A stretch of 64,000 nucleotides of DNA, from contig CM022369.1 of the NCBI GenBank assembly GCA_011800155.1, positions 1,054,001-1,118,000 on the forward strand. Direction: 5' to 3'. The stretch's first letter is position 1; each line of letters begins with the position of its first letter. Shown here in pieces: positions 48,380-60,057 of this stretch. The notes under the pieces were generated by a model, which worked only from the letters and a program-made list of their open reading frames with translations, was not told where the DNA came from and ran no database searches. Both the position numbers and the translations under genes were made by a program. This DNA is from Flammulina velutipes (lineage: Eukaryota > Basidiomycota > Agaricomycetes > Agaricales > Physalacriaceae).

Positions 48380-49011
48380 TCAGATGAACTTTGAACTCCA
48401 AGTAGCCTCTGCCTGACGTGCTTCCTCGCTTCCACCGCCGTAAATTCTTGAACTGACTGACGAACATTTTCAATTATAGATATGATCAACCAGCTGATAG
48501 ATAACTCACTGGATTTCAAATAAGAAATAATCTGAATCTTTGCCGTAAACTCTTTGGTCATCAGCGCCACATCAGCGTGGTTGTTTACGCCTTTGATGAT
48601 TCCTCGAGCGATGGCGCTCTTGCGAGGGGTGTCCACTTTGGCATAGGCAGCTACCACAGAGTCTACCCACGTCCTCATGGCCATGGCCCCAGCCATGCTC
48701 TCCCATTTGCTCATTTCCAAAACCATGTTGGTGACGCCTCCTACCACGACTGCTACCTCATCTTCAGCACGTCCGAGAGAATCCATCCCGATCCTCGCTT
48801 CGGGAAAGTGCTTCTGGACTGTAGCGAGGACAGCGCCGTACGATACACCATCCCCTGGCTGACTTCCGCCCTTCCCACCAGCCATCCAAGTCTTGGCTTG
48901 ATCTATCGCCGCGTAAATGTCAGATCTGAGCGTGGGAGACATAGACTTTTTGTCGTTATTGCCGCTCCCGGTAGTGGCGCCAGCAAGTTGACTCGTAATA
49001 TTGCGGAACAT
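48380..49011 (-). CDS. Small alpha-helical protein of unknown function
   Basis: Exons: complement(48380-48456, 48510-49011); 192 residues. Splicing the 53-bp intron moves the reading frame and ends the protein at WSSKFI. No known domain is recognised. The protein is helical, alanine- and valine-rich in the middle (EVAVVVGGVTNMVLEMSKWE), soluble, without signal peptide or clear membrane helix. An in-frame Met at 49185 would add a basic N-terminal stretch, but the chosen start (49011) better suits the composition. Divergent neighbours are the TEA factor (tail to tail) and ceramidase (same strand). Confidence 0.6.
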
Positions 49012-49241
49012 GGCGGGAGGTTGGGACGATTGCTGTTCAGTGGCGATGAAGGAAGGACAGTGATGGGCTGGCCGGGGCTTTAAAGCCTTGCGTCGGCTGG
49101 ACTCATGTTCACCTCGAGGCTGCTTCAACTGATCTGACCAATCACGAGCACTGCGCATTACCCACGTAAGTACAAACAAAATCAAGCATCGAAACTAACA
49201 AAATCAAGTAAAACATCAAGTCCTTGGCTGGAACACCACAT

Positions 49242-52200
49242 TCAAGTTACGGTAAATGTCGATGAGGACCCGGAAAACGAGGTTATAGACCCAATCGCGG
49301 GCTTACGGTCCCCATAGTATGTGATCCGATACGTCCCAGCTATTAGGTTATGAGTTTAAGACAATGGTCTTTTCGAAGGAACACTAACCAGGCGTATCGT
49401 CTTCGATAGTCCTGACAGAAATAAATAAGCCTCAAGTATCAAGCAGGGGAGGAAACTATAGACGAACCAAGTGATAGTGACACTACTGGTTCCAAGAATC
49501 TAACATAGTTTTACATTGGGACATAGAAAGATCATCGTGAACCAGAACTCACAGTACTTGTCCTATCCCATCGCAAGACGGTGCTCGGATGAGCATCACT
49601 GCGCACAGCGACCCAGCCACTACCGACTCGACGATCCACTGTAAGGAATGTGCTCCCCAGTCGCAGATTATTCTGTCAGACGCGTCATTATACCATAAAC
49701 CAGGATTCACAGCTCCCTTACCCTTGGATTAGCACCTACGAACTGTACCTCGACAGTCTCGCCCGTGCGATACGAAGACGAGGCGTTGACAAGGACCTCA
49801 CCAAATTCACGGAATCCAGCGCTATCGAAGACAACTCCGGTCTAATGTTAACATGAGCTTAGGCCCGCCAAAGGGCTAGAGAGTTGAGATACCTGGAGAG
49901 AGATTGCTTTAGAGGTTTGCTCTGCCGAAGGCGCATCCGAAGCAGGGGTTCCAGTAGGCGATTCCCCCAAAAAGGGGACGAGACTAGAATACTTGTCGAT
50001 ATAGGCCTCTAGAGTATCTAGTCAGAGATTAGTGAATACATAGCATCATCGGTATAGGATGAACGCCGACTACTCACACTGGCCGAAGATAGTGGAAGCA
50101 CCCTCGTATCTCTGAACTCCGTATTCCTCTCGTGTTGTCACATAATGTGCGTAGGTGTTTGCTGGTCCCGCGACGACGACATAGGCATCCGAATCCAAAA
50201 TCCCCTCGGATATGAGTTCGGCACGGATAGCTTCACTATAAACTCGCGTCAGTCATCAAGTCCGCGCGTCCGCAAATCGCAGAAGTACCGTAGCCGACGC
50301 CCAGCCATTGTTGTCAATTCCCCTAAAAATATGAGTCATTCATTGGCTTCCTTTGCGTTCATCCCGGGGCGTACCTGGGACTATGAGCATAACTGAAGAG
50401 AACGTAAGTGGACCACGCTGCTACGGTACCCAAAAAAAATCTCACCAAAATTGCCTACTCGGAACATCTGTATGTCAACCGTAGAGGGTGCCCACTCGTA
50501 AGGGACATGCGCATAGCCCTACAATGACAATGAGTGACCCGAAAAGCATCATAGGGGATGTACATATGACGAACAGTGTTCAGCAGAATTGGTTTGGGAT
50601 CCTGGCAAGCAATCTGAGCCGCAGATGGAAGCGGAGTTACAACGCCTGTGTATTCGCATCAGCATGAACATGCAAGGAGAAACCGAGAAAGCAAAGGTCA
50701 CACCTTTCACTATCTCCCAGAATGGATTCCTAAGAAGGTAGCGATGAGAAGCGCGGAGATGACATAGACAGGCAAGACATACTGTGGATCGGAGGAGTTA
50801 TCTCCTTGAATGAAATCGAAAGCACCAGGGCCGTCGCTATTGTGTGTATTCAGTGACATTGTGCCACAAAAGGTTTAGTCAAAACCCACGTAGTTCCGCC
50901 GGCAAACGAATAGCCTGAGCAAACACATCAGCTTCCCGCTCAGGAGATAGATGGAAGACAGTACCCATTGCGGCGGGGCACGTTTGAACCGTGGTTCCAC
51001 TCGGGAGGGTGAACGTGTGGTTGGGCCTTCCATCAGTCTGACGTTGTGTCTTTTTTGACTAGAGTGGGCGCAACTCACATCATCAGGTATGTGTGAACAC
51101 TTCTTACCGAACCGTGTACTGGAGACATATTGCCTTCCATGATCTCCTGAGCGCCTAAAAACTGTTTCTCTCCGATGATCCTGTTGCTTTCAAAATCAGA
51201 GATATGGAATCCCGGACCGCTGTGAAGTTTAATCGCATCACTTTGACTTCTTGTGACGGAGAAGGCCACTGACCGACCATGGCAATCCTGTACGGTATCA
51301 CCACATGTTGAGTGATTGAATTCACAAGCCATGCCGTCGTAGGGTTTTCCAGGACTTTCACAGAAGGCACCAAGCCTGTCAACGTTGTGAATAACAGTGG
51401 ACGAAACAGGAGAACGTGTTGTAGACCAACGTGTTGGGGCTAGTATCGCCTACGTTCGATTGAGTGAAACCGGCGACAAATGTTGCGTTCCCAGGCATAG
51501 CATCAGGTTCAGCATACTTCTCGTAGAGATACGCGGCCATCCCCTTGTTGTCAGAGCTCACGAGGGTATTGTTCTATTATGAAATGTCAATCGAGGTAAC
51601 GCCACCAAGAACAAATGTGTATACCAAGTAAATGCTCGTGCCATGGACAGGGAAGAAACTCAATAAGCCCCTGGCGTTACCATCCTCGCTATCAAATCGT
51701 AGAACAGTCATTTCCTTGTCTTGGTCGTACTGGTATTTCGCCCGCTCACTTGCCGGGTTGGCTAGATAGGCCGACGGAGAACGATTGATATTTGCGTCCA
51801 AAATTGTTGTATTTCCCAGTTTGAGAGAACCCGGAGCAATGCTCTCGTGCGCCCTCTGCACTGCAAGCACCGTACCGTCAACAATGGCATTTGCTGTCTG
51901 TGAAACATATCCCAGTGCCGTAATCTGCGGTAGGAGATTCTCGAGGTAACCCCCGACACCTGAGTGCTGATGCGTTCCAATAAGAGCGATATTGCTATCC
52001 GAGTAAACGCCGGGGTACATTTGCTCAAGGCGCGACACGATAGAGCGGCGGATTCCGGTGTCACCCATAGCAATATCTGTTAAAGATGTTCAGTTATTCG
52101 AATTGACAGTGACAGATGGGTGCTGCGATGTGGAAGCGGAGTTTTGCAGAATAAGCCTTTACAGCATCGAGGCGCGAATTATAAATTGACTGGAAGAGGA

Positions 52201-52680
52201 CCTTCGTCTGGTCGCGTTACGCGAGTAGAAGGTATAGTTACGAGAATGCGCGGTAGAAGGAGAATAGACAAACGTCAGAAGTCACTGACCAGCATTGATA
52301 AACACGATGCGGTTATCCAAGGAAGAATCTGCTACGATGAAAGCGCGGCTGAATTGGCGCATGTGGAGACCCGTGTCAACTTGGTCGAGCGAAGCGTATC
52401 CCTGATTGACTGTGAGTTACAGATATAAAATAGAATGTCTGAAATGCAGACCATCATATTCGTCTCGACAATGGGTCTATCTGCGGTCAGAGAACGCGTT
52501 TACATCATCAGCCTTGAAAAGACATACCCCGTAATGTCAGCGACACCTGCGCGATGTATTGAGTCTTATCTCCGCCAAATGAGCACATCACGCACCTAAT
52601 CCCAGCTGATACTGAGCTGTCACCATTCTAGGAGGAACTGCAGCCAAGAGAGCTACCATATACCAGACCAGGCGAATCAT
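49242..52680 (-). CDS. Neutral ceramidase
   Basis: A gene of roughly fifteen short exons, starting at 52680 and stopping at 49242-49244; about 700 residues. It cleaves ceramide to sphingosine and fatty acid. The N-terminus is a signal peptide (MIRLVWYMVALLAAVPPRMV), so it acts in the secretory path or outside. Family marks in order: VADITGP, GYASLDQVDTGLHMRQFSRA, IALIGTHQHSGVGGY (zinc-binding His), NINRSPSAYLANP (catalytic Ser in NRSP), FAGGTTDGPGAF, and a C-terminal Ig-like domain ending GTYRITYYGDRKPAIGSITS and TFTVT. The usual THTHSG is THQHSG here; both His remain. Not every exon boundary was resolved. Confidence 0.88.
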
Positions 52681-55513
52681 GGTTTGAAAAAGTGATGAAA
52701 CGACGTCCCAGAAATCGACTGGCAGAGCACTGCCGTAAGTGAGGAGTGGCATTGAATTTATATACCAGCTGGTCTTTATATCGTCATCGTCAGTCCAGCA
52801 GAACAGAGCATCTGATGGTCGTTGGCATGAGCATACGCTGAAGAAGTCGACCACGTGCAACGTCCCACGCTTGACTCTTAATTTGCTCTTGATTGTCAGA
52901 TAATGAAGACTTAGAGTTTGTACACGCTCAACAATATTTTTGGCGTGTACAAGGAGGCATACATCGCATTTCTATAGTATTGTTCATCTTTGCGAGCAAA
53001 TAGTTACGCGAATAACAGCATCATCATATCAAGACTAAAGCGCACCATACGACAGCACGTCAGCAGACTTCTCCCGTCTAGTGCATCTAATGGTGGGTTC
53101 CTTATCCATTTTGACGTACAAAGGTCTACAAAAATAAATGGCTAGTATCCTTTCCAAGGTTCCTTGAAAAAGACGAGAAAGAAAAGATAAGGCAGGGAGC
53201 CACGATTCAGCGAAACGGAAGTGAATGATGGAATGTGGCAATGTCTTGTCCGATAAGAGAAGATAGGCTTGTTGTTGCGATGAACCTGGAGGTTAGGCCA
53301 ACGAACGCGTAGTACTCCTGCACACAACCCAAGGGTGTGGGTCTTGAGGCTCTCGGCCAATATTGAGAGATCCTTCAGCCAATAGTAATCGATGTTTGAA
53401 GAAGTCCTCGAGCTTCATTGTCCAGAAAAAGAAAACTCTCCAAACCTAGTCACATCGAAGCGAGCGAGCGACTGGAAGACCCTCGGCTTGGATATTTCAT
53501 GATATTGAGTGTCGATGATGGGAACGAGATGGTTCTGGCTAGGAGCGCTCAGTTTTGGAGGCGAGAAGCAAAGTCACGGTATTGTTTCTAAGCGCTCCGA
53601 AAGTACTTGCCTGCCGATGTTCTCAGTTACGAGAGCTCGCTATTTGACAATAGATATTTGAGCGAGAGACTAGGGCCAAAAAGGAGGGTTCACAGTCCCA
53701 TACAGTTTCGAATGGGCGATACTCTGTGGGCATGTCGATGTCCTGGGTTGGTAACAGAATTTGACTATGCACTGACGACTATCTGGAAGGTCCGTCGTAT
53801 AGATATTTGAGCGAGAAGACTAGTGCCAAAAAGGAGGCCTCATAGTCCCATACAGTTTCGAATGGGCGATACTCTGTGGGCATGTCGATGTCCTGGGATG
53901 GTAACAGAATTTGACTACGCACTGGCGACTATCTGGAAGGTCCGTCGTCTTGTCTTCCTATTGGGAATGTCCTTGCTTTTTGAGTTGAACGGGTGTCCTT
54001 CCATCTTGGCAGTTTGCCAATCGGTCGATGTAAAAGGAAAATGCCAGAAAGGCGGGAAGCCATAGGTTAATCTGCGCTGCTATAGAATGAAAACAAGAGG
54101 GACATGGAAGTTGGAAACCAAGACATCGATCGCGCAAAGGGGCGCATAAAGATTTTCAAATAATCCAAGCGTTGTCTCTCGTCTTGCCATATCTGGGCCA
54201 ATGCGACAATACTGAATCGCCCACTTCACCTCTTGAACAATCCAAAGGAGCGCATAGAAACAGCAATTCGGACCCTGGAAAATGATTCCTGGTGAAGATG
54301 GAAGATAAATTTGAACATACCGCAGGAGCGCACGCACGGAAACGGCGGACAAGGCACTATTGCGCCATAGTCTTTGGCGAGACGGGCTAACATTCTGGAA
54401 AGGCACCTTCTACAACTCTACAGTTGCAATTGGTGGGATAGACAGTGGTAGACTTGCGCCTTCTGGACGGATCGACAGAGCATACACTTGGACTTTGAAC
54501 TTGAGCTGGTGACTAAGGGCTTTGACTATTGCGGCTACTTGCTACGAGAGACTGGCACTAGACGAAGAACTGTAGGAAGATCCTTTCCGAAAGCCTGGAG
54601 ACGGTTCTCTTCTTTTATCTTGCCCAAATTCCTGCTCCTCCCGATGTGATAGTGTGAAATGGTACAAGGGCACCGCTGGCCGCGAACCTCGTGTCAGAAG
54701 GCGCGGTGGTGGCAATTTACTTGTATGCGTGTTCCAGGCAAACGCCGAACGAGTGAAAGCAACTACGCTTTATGACCTCGCAGCCCTCTCGAGCCGGTTA
54801 TTTCTCAGATGGGGTCGCCTAGGAAGTGGCTCGGAGAGATCGATTTCGACTGCCTAGAGACCGAGGATAGACTGAGAACCGAATCGAACCGAGACTGGAG
54901 TACAAGGCCAGGAAACCGAGCCTAGGTAGAAGCAGACGAGCGCATCCAAAAGCGGAACGCAGATAAAGGAAGAGACAACTCATGTTCCTTTGTCTGCTAG
55001 AGCCGGTCTTCTAGGGACAAAACTAGGACGAATAAGGGGAGAATGAACCAGTGTTAGTGATTGACGGCTTTCCTCCTTCACAGAACGACGGCGAAAGGGA
55101 TTCTTTGGCTATATAAAGCGAATGGGCTAATGGGCCCCCGAGCCTCATTTCTCTGCCCGCTGGCCCGTCCTAAAGGTGGCCGACGATAACAAGGCGCGAT
55201 ACAAGGTCACGCTGGGAAGAGAAAGAGCAGGTCTACTGCAGGCCGCCAAAGTGTTGTTGAAATCAGCATTTGTGAGTCCACATCGCCAAATTTGGCCTCT
55301 CTCGCTGACAATTTCACAAAGTCCCTCTCAAAGCACGCACGCGCCGGACTCAAGCTTCCTTCAGGCTCTTGTTCTTTTTCTTTCGCGGATACACTATAAA
55401 TCTTGCCTGTAATCGCTGGATTATCCCTCCATTCCCCACACTTATCGCAAACAGTAAGCAAATAATGCTCTACTTTGCCTGTAGACGCAGAATTTTGGGC
55501 TCACATTTTGCAG
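52681..55513. other. 2.8-kb gene-poor region
   Basis: Between the ceramidase start and the F-box gene. Apart from the tandem duplication at 53651-53948, I see no gene. Minus-strand open frames at 54080-54406 have hydrophobic pieces but no continuation. The 54,830-54,960 stretch is rich in short GA/CC-type repeats. Confidence 0.4.
53651..53948. repeat. Tandem duplication of a ~150-bp unit
   Basis: Unit 1 spans about 53651-53799 and unit 2 about 53800-53948. They share the same order of sequence with a handful of substitutions and a 1-bp indel (AGAGAC versus AGAAGAC near the start). The high similarity means the duplication is young. No open frame is conserved across both copies with family features. 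Confidence 0.85.
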
Positions 55514-57307
55514 ATGTCACAGCCGTCTTCTCGTCCTGTTCCTCCACAACAAGGTTTGCACGCTCGACACCAGCGTGCCTATGCTGCGGCCTCTCACCGG
55601 TTTCACACAACGCTGGCAGCCCAGCCACCGCTCATAGACCACGATGTCCTCGTCAGGGAGCGCCCAGTAGTCGATGCCTTGCGATTGAAACTTGCCCAGT
55701 TGACGGAACGTAGAGAATTGTACGCAAAGGGTTCCCTTCAGACTCTTGAGATAACGGAACAGTTCATGGAGCTCCGCGTCGACTACGACTTGCGATTTTG
55801 GCGTTCATTTAGGGTCAACGATCTTCCGCCCGAAATCATCCTCGAAATCATTCGCTACGCGTGCTGGTCACATGGAGATGGGGTACGGCCTCGCTCAACC
55901 GTCACGCAGACCTGTCGACTGTGGCGTCAGCTTGCCTTGGGTGACTCCATGTTGTGGTCCGCCATCTACTTCCGCATGGCCGATTTTCCCTTCCGGCGGT
56001 GCTATGCGTGGATGGATCGCGCAGGTCGCGCACCACTCCACATCCGGTTCGACGATGGGGGGCAGGGAGAGGGAGAAAGGCATATCACAGACCAAGAGAT
56101 TCGGCCATTCCTTGACCGCCTCTTCGAGCACATCTACCACGTCCAGTCCCTCATTATCATCGTCTCAGACTGGGAACCCCTCCTTACTTTCGTTAAGCGC
56201 CTTCACGCGATCTCGCGCATCGGCCGTCCCCTCATTATACAACGCCTCGAGATACATCGTTCTGGTGATCTCTACGTCTGGCCTGGGGCCAACCGGATTA
56301 TCAAAGGCCACGACGTCACCCTCTATCCGGCTCTCGGTGGTCCCGTAGCACCCATGCTCGAATGGTTATCATTCGACGGTATCCATTTTGACTGGCCCGC
56401 CTCGAGTATCAGCAATCTTACCACCCTCGATCTGCGTCGACTCCCTCTTGAGCTTGCACCGTCACGGAAAAGTTTCCGAGAGATGCTCTATTCATCTCCC
56501 AAACTCTTACGCCTCACACTTGACGGTGCCGGGCCCAAGGAATTCTTCGACCCCGCCTGTACAATCCCCCCCATTCGACTCAACAACCTCAAAATCCTCA
56601 TCTTATGCAACTTTTCCCCTGTCTACGTCAAAGGCATTCTGCAGAACATCTCAGCGCCAAACGTGCAGGACTTGCAGATCATGTGTTTTATGCGCAACGA
56701 TTACAAGGACGTGTGGTCCTTCATGTCTGGGCAATTCCCAAACGTGAAAATTCTTGTAATGCTCAAGATAGATATCCAGATGCCGGATGGATTACATGCA
56801 TTGACGCGTTTGCTCGCGTCGATGCCGAAGGTGCGGTACCTACGCATGTCTTCCATTACGCCTGGCACCATAACAGCCTTACTACGTGACGGAAAAACCA
56901 CACGTCTCCACCCTGGAATATCCAATGTCAGTCGCGAACTCTTTGCCAACCTTCGGATACCCGATGCGAACATGACATCGAAACCCGACGCGAATGGACC
57001 AGTCTTTGTATTTCCGCAGCTCAAGGTCATGGAGGTGCAGGATTTGCCACCGGCGGAGCTGGTTGCCCTCGTTGAATCGCGGCGGCGTATTGGTATGCCG
57101 CTCGTCAAGGTGTACATCAAAGGGGAGCAGTTGAAGAGGATGAATTCAAATATCCACAAATTGATCGTCGACAACAATTGTCTATGTGAGCCTTTGCCCA
57201 ATTCCCAGACTACGACAAAGGAGGAGGTAGCGGTACTCGATGAAGAGAGCTTCCGCAAGATGTACAACCTTTCCCAGGCGCCCACTCCTGCTTCATTTAC
57301 TAGATAA
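55514..57307 (+). CDS. F-box protein, basidiomycete type
   Basis: Single exon, 597 residues with the start at 55514; an in-frame upstream stretch lacks an ATG. A short coiled region (ALRLKLAQLTERRELYAKGS) precedes the F-box (VNDLPPEIILEIIRYACW, then VTQTCRLWRQLALGDSMLW). The rest is an irregular leucine-rich repeat-like region (LEWLSFDGIHFDWPASSISN, LRLTLDGAGPKEF) as in the large mushroom families of F-box/LRR-like proteins. It probably acts in an SCF ubiquitin ligase; the target is unknown. These genes occur in large, fast-changing families in mushrooms. Confidence 0.87.
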   Translation: MSQPSSRPVPPQQGLHARHQRAYAAASHRFHTTLAAQPPLIDHDVLVRERPVVDALRLKLAQLTERRELYAKGSLQTLEITEQFMELRVDYDLRFWRSFRVNDLPPEIILEIIRYACWSHGDGVRPRSTVTQTCRLWRQLALGDSMLWSAIYFRMADFPFRRCYAWMDRAGRAPLHIRFDDGGQGEGERHITDQEIRPFLDRLFEHIYHVQSLIIIVSDWEPLLTFVKRLHAISRIGRPLIIQRLEIHRSGDLYVWPGANRIIKGHDVTLYPALGGPVAPMLEWLSFDGIHFDWPASSISNLTTLDLRRLPLELAPSRKSFREMLYSSPKLLRLTLDGAGPKEFFDPACTIPPIRLNNLKILILCNFSPVYVKGILQNISAPNVQDLQIMCFMRNDYKDVWSFMSGQFPNVKILVMLKIDIQMPDGLHALTRLLASMPKVRYLRMSSITPGTITALLRDGKTTRLHPGISNVSRELFANLRIPDANMTSKPDANGPVFVFPQLKVMEVQDLPPAELVALVESRRRIGMPLVKVYIKGEQLKRMNSNIHKLIVDNNCLCEPLPNSQTTTKEEVAVLDEESFRKMYNLSQAPTPASFTR

Positions 57308-57527
57308 CATTCCTCTTTATCTACACTCATTATTACGGAACCGCTCACTCACTACCCTGGGGAATCATACGTTATTTATCTCTATATTTATCGCATCACA
57401 ATAGTTGTCATGTATCTATAGTCGTGTTATTCAACGTTTGTATCCTCTGATATCGCCGCCACATTGTGGCTGTGTTTGTGATTAGATCGGTTCCGTTGAT
57501 GACTCTCTCTCTTACTATCGTTATCCT

Positions 57528-59603
57528 ATGCATCGCCGTAAACCAAGTTCTGCTCGGAAGAAGAAAGAGGAACAGAAACTCCGCAAAGCTATTAAGCGTG
57601 GAGATCTGGAGCCGCCACCAAAGCCTACTAGAACCCAAAAGAAGAAAGGACATCTTACACGGTCTGTGCCAACTGCAGCGGGAGAGTCATCGAAGAAATT
57701 GCAATCAGCTTTCGTGAAGCTACCGACATCCTTCTTGCAACAGGCGTTATCTTTGGCTTCGTCTCTTGTTCTGCATAGGCCCATTCCGAAGGACGCGTCC
57801 ATCTTCCTCGATGAAGATGTCGATCCATCTCTCGACGTCTTGACTTGTCCGAAGAGACCTCCGTGGAACTTTGACATGTCCAAGAATGAGGTAGAAAAGG
57901 GAGAAGAGGCGGTCTTTCGTAAATGGCTAGCGCAAACGGACAAGATGGTCCAGCAATGGCAAGATCTAGACAAACCTCCTCCACCGCCGGCTGATGCTGA
58001 AGTGCTGGAGGACCCGACGCCCGAGCCGATTCTCACATCCATGCCTCGTTCGATAACTTACTTTGAACGTAACATCGAAGTATGGAGACAACTGTATGTT
58101 GATCCCAACTTGAATCTCCATTTATTCAACCCATTCAATCATCTAGGTGGCGAGTAAGCGAAATCTCTCAGATTATTCTCGTCCTGCTTGACTCCCGGTG
58201 TCCCATCCTGCACTATCCTCCCTCTCTTTCCGCGTATCTTTCTACCACAAAGACTAGGCATATCCTCGTCCTCACCAAAGTGGACATCGCAGGTCCCGAG
58301 AGAGTTGAGGCTTGGTCGAAGTATATCCATGCCAAGCATCCTGGGCTCCGAATCATACAAGTCGAGGCGTACGCCGAACGCGACGCCAGTGCTGTTCACC
58401 AAGGCCGAAAACGATACGACCCCCATCTCCCGGACACATTTCGCCAGCGATTTGTTGAGACTCTGCGGGAGGTCCATGAGGAGATGTGCCAACCGCCAGA
58501 TGAAGTGAAGAACGATTCAAAGCGCATGAAATACTGGAAGCCACCTGTCAAGACTGACATCGATTGGGAGACGGTACATACTGCTCGCGGGGATAAAGTT
58601 GGGACTGCCGTCGGGGGCGCCACAGCTCCTCTCGAAGGAGAAGACGACAAAGAGCCTCAGATTTTGACGATTGGCTTGATCGGTAAGTCATATCCACCGA
58701 CACCATTCAACTAATAATGATTCGGTTTTCAGGTCAACCGAATGTCGGAAAATCTTCACTGCTGAACGCACTTTTCGGTACACATAAAGTTCACGCTCAT
58801 AAGACGCCGGGAAAGACGAAACATTTTCAAACGTTGTTCTGGACACCCCAAGTCCGCCTGGTCGACTGTCCTGGGCTTGTCATGCCAAATTATGTCCCAA
58901 TGGAGATGCAGGTACTTACAGGTATTCTACCTATCGCGAAGATATCGTCGATTCCGTCATGCATCCACTTCGCGAGCGAGAGGTTACCTCTGGAGGAGGT
59001 GTTCAAGTTGAAGCATCCGAACCCACCGCCACCGCCAGAGGAAGATAAACGAACATGGAGAGATCCGCAGAAGCGGCCCCTTGCGAAGGCCGTAGAGTGG
59101 TCTGCGATGGACATTCTAAGCGCATACGCGGATGTCAAAGGATGGATAACTGCTCAGGCTGGACGACTGGATACCAATCGTGCAGGAAATGCTAGTAAGT
59201 TGACATATTCTCTAGTTCTATATCTACTTGACCGATTTCAGTCCTTCGAACGCTGGCAGAATCTCGTGTCCCCTGGGCATTCTGGCCACCTGGGACGGAA
59301 GAAAAACATCTGTCTGACGACCGGGGAATTTGGATTCCACGTACCGAAGGAGAGGAGGACGAAGAGGAAGAGACTAGTGACGAGGACGACGATGAAGACG
59401 ATGCATCGTCTGACAAGAGCGATTCTGCCTCGTCCGAAAGTGAAGGGGAGGATAAACCTGAGGCTATCACAGAGAGTGGCACGAGTAGGTTCGGGCCGTT
59501 ATCTGAAGGAGTTGAAGTGGAAGAGGACGAAGATGAACGGTCAGATGAAGAGCCTCCAACGAAACAAAGCAGTAGATTTGCGATCCTTGCTGAGGACTCC
59601 TAA
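57528..59603 (+). CDS. GNL1-type circularly permuted GTPase
   Basis: Exons 57528-58093, 58147-58682, 58733-59194, 59242-59603; 641 residues. The G motifs occur in permuted order: G4 as LTKVD (about residue 240), then G1 as GQPNVGKSS (about 370), then G3 as DCPG. This marks the YRG/YlqF family of nucleolar or cytosolic GTPases involved in ribosome assembly. The N-terminus is very basic (HRRKPSSARKKKEEQKLRKA), fitting a nucleolar signal and rRNA contact. The C-terminus is acidic, ending RFAILAEDS. GNL1 is the closest match by its N-terminus and length; Lsg1 is a less likely alternative. Confidence 0.9.
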
Positions 59604-60057
59604 CGAATCAGACTTCTTTGTATTTTTTTTTTTTGGCATGACAATGGAAGGTTTCAAGGCAGTTGTTGGCAAATTTCTGTTTCCGCCACACCGTACATTG
59701 ATTACGAACATCTTTACAACATCCCTCAAACGCCGCATGAATCAATTGAATCAACGACATCCTTGCCAAATCTATAGCCGCATTCAGGTGGAATTAAGCA
59801 GATTGTGATATTTTGGGACCAGCGTCGGGATCTATACGGTCCATTCGGCTGTAACGGGCCTGAGTTAGTTCACTGATGTTGACGCTCATCCCCGCAGCAA
59901 ACACTTGCAGGCCTTGCTACACTTCCTAGATTCACGAACAAACGAACAACGAGACGAGCTATCGAACATCTCTGGACTTTGCCACTCGATAGCTCCCAAG
60001 GCTCTCGAGCCAGCGCTTGGCCCTCTCCTCTTGAACAGCACCATACTATGGTAGAAA
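59604..60057. other. Intergenic, includes a 12-T run
   Basis: 454 bp between the GTPase stop and the next start. It contains a run of twelve T at 59623-59634. No gene, and no remnant of an HD1 homeodomain, is seen. Confidence 0.45.
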
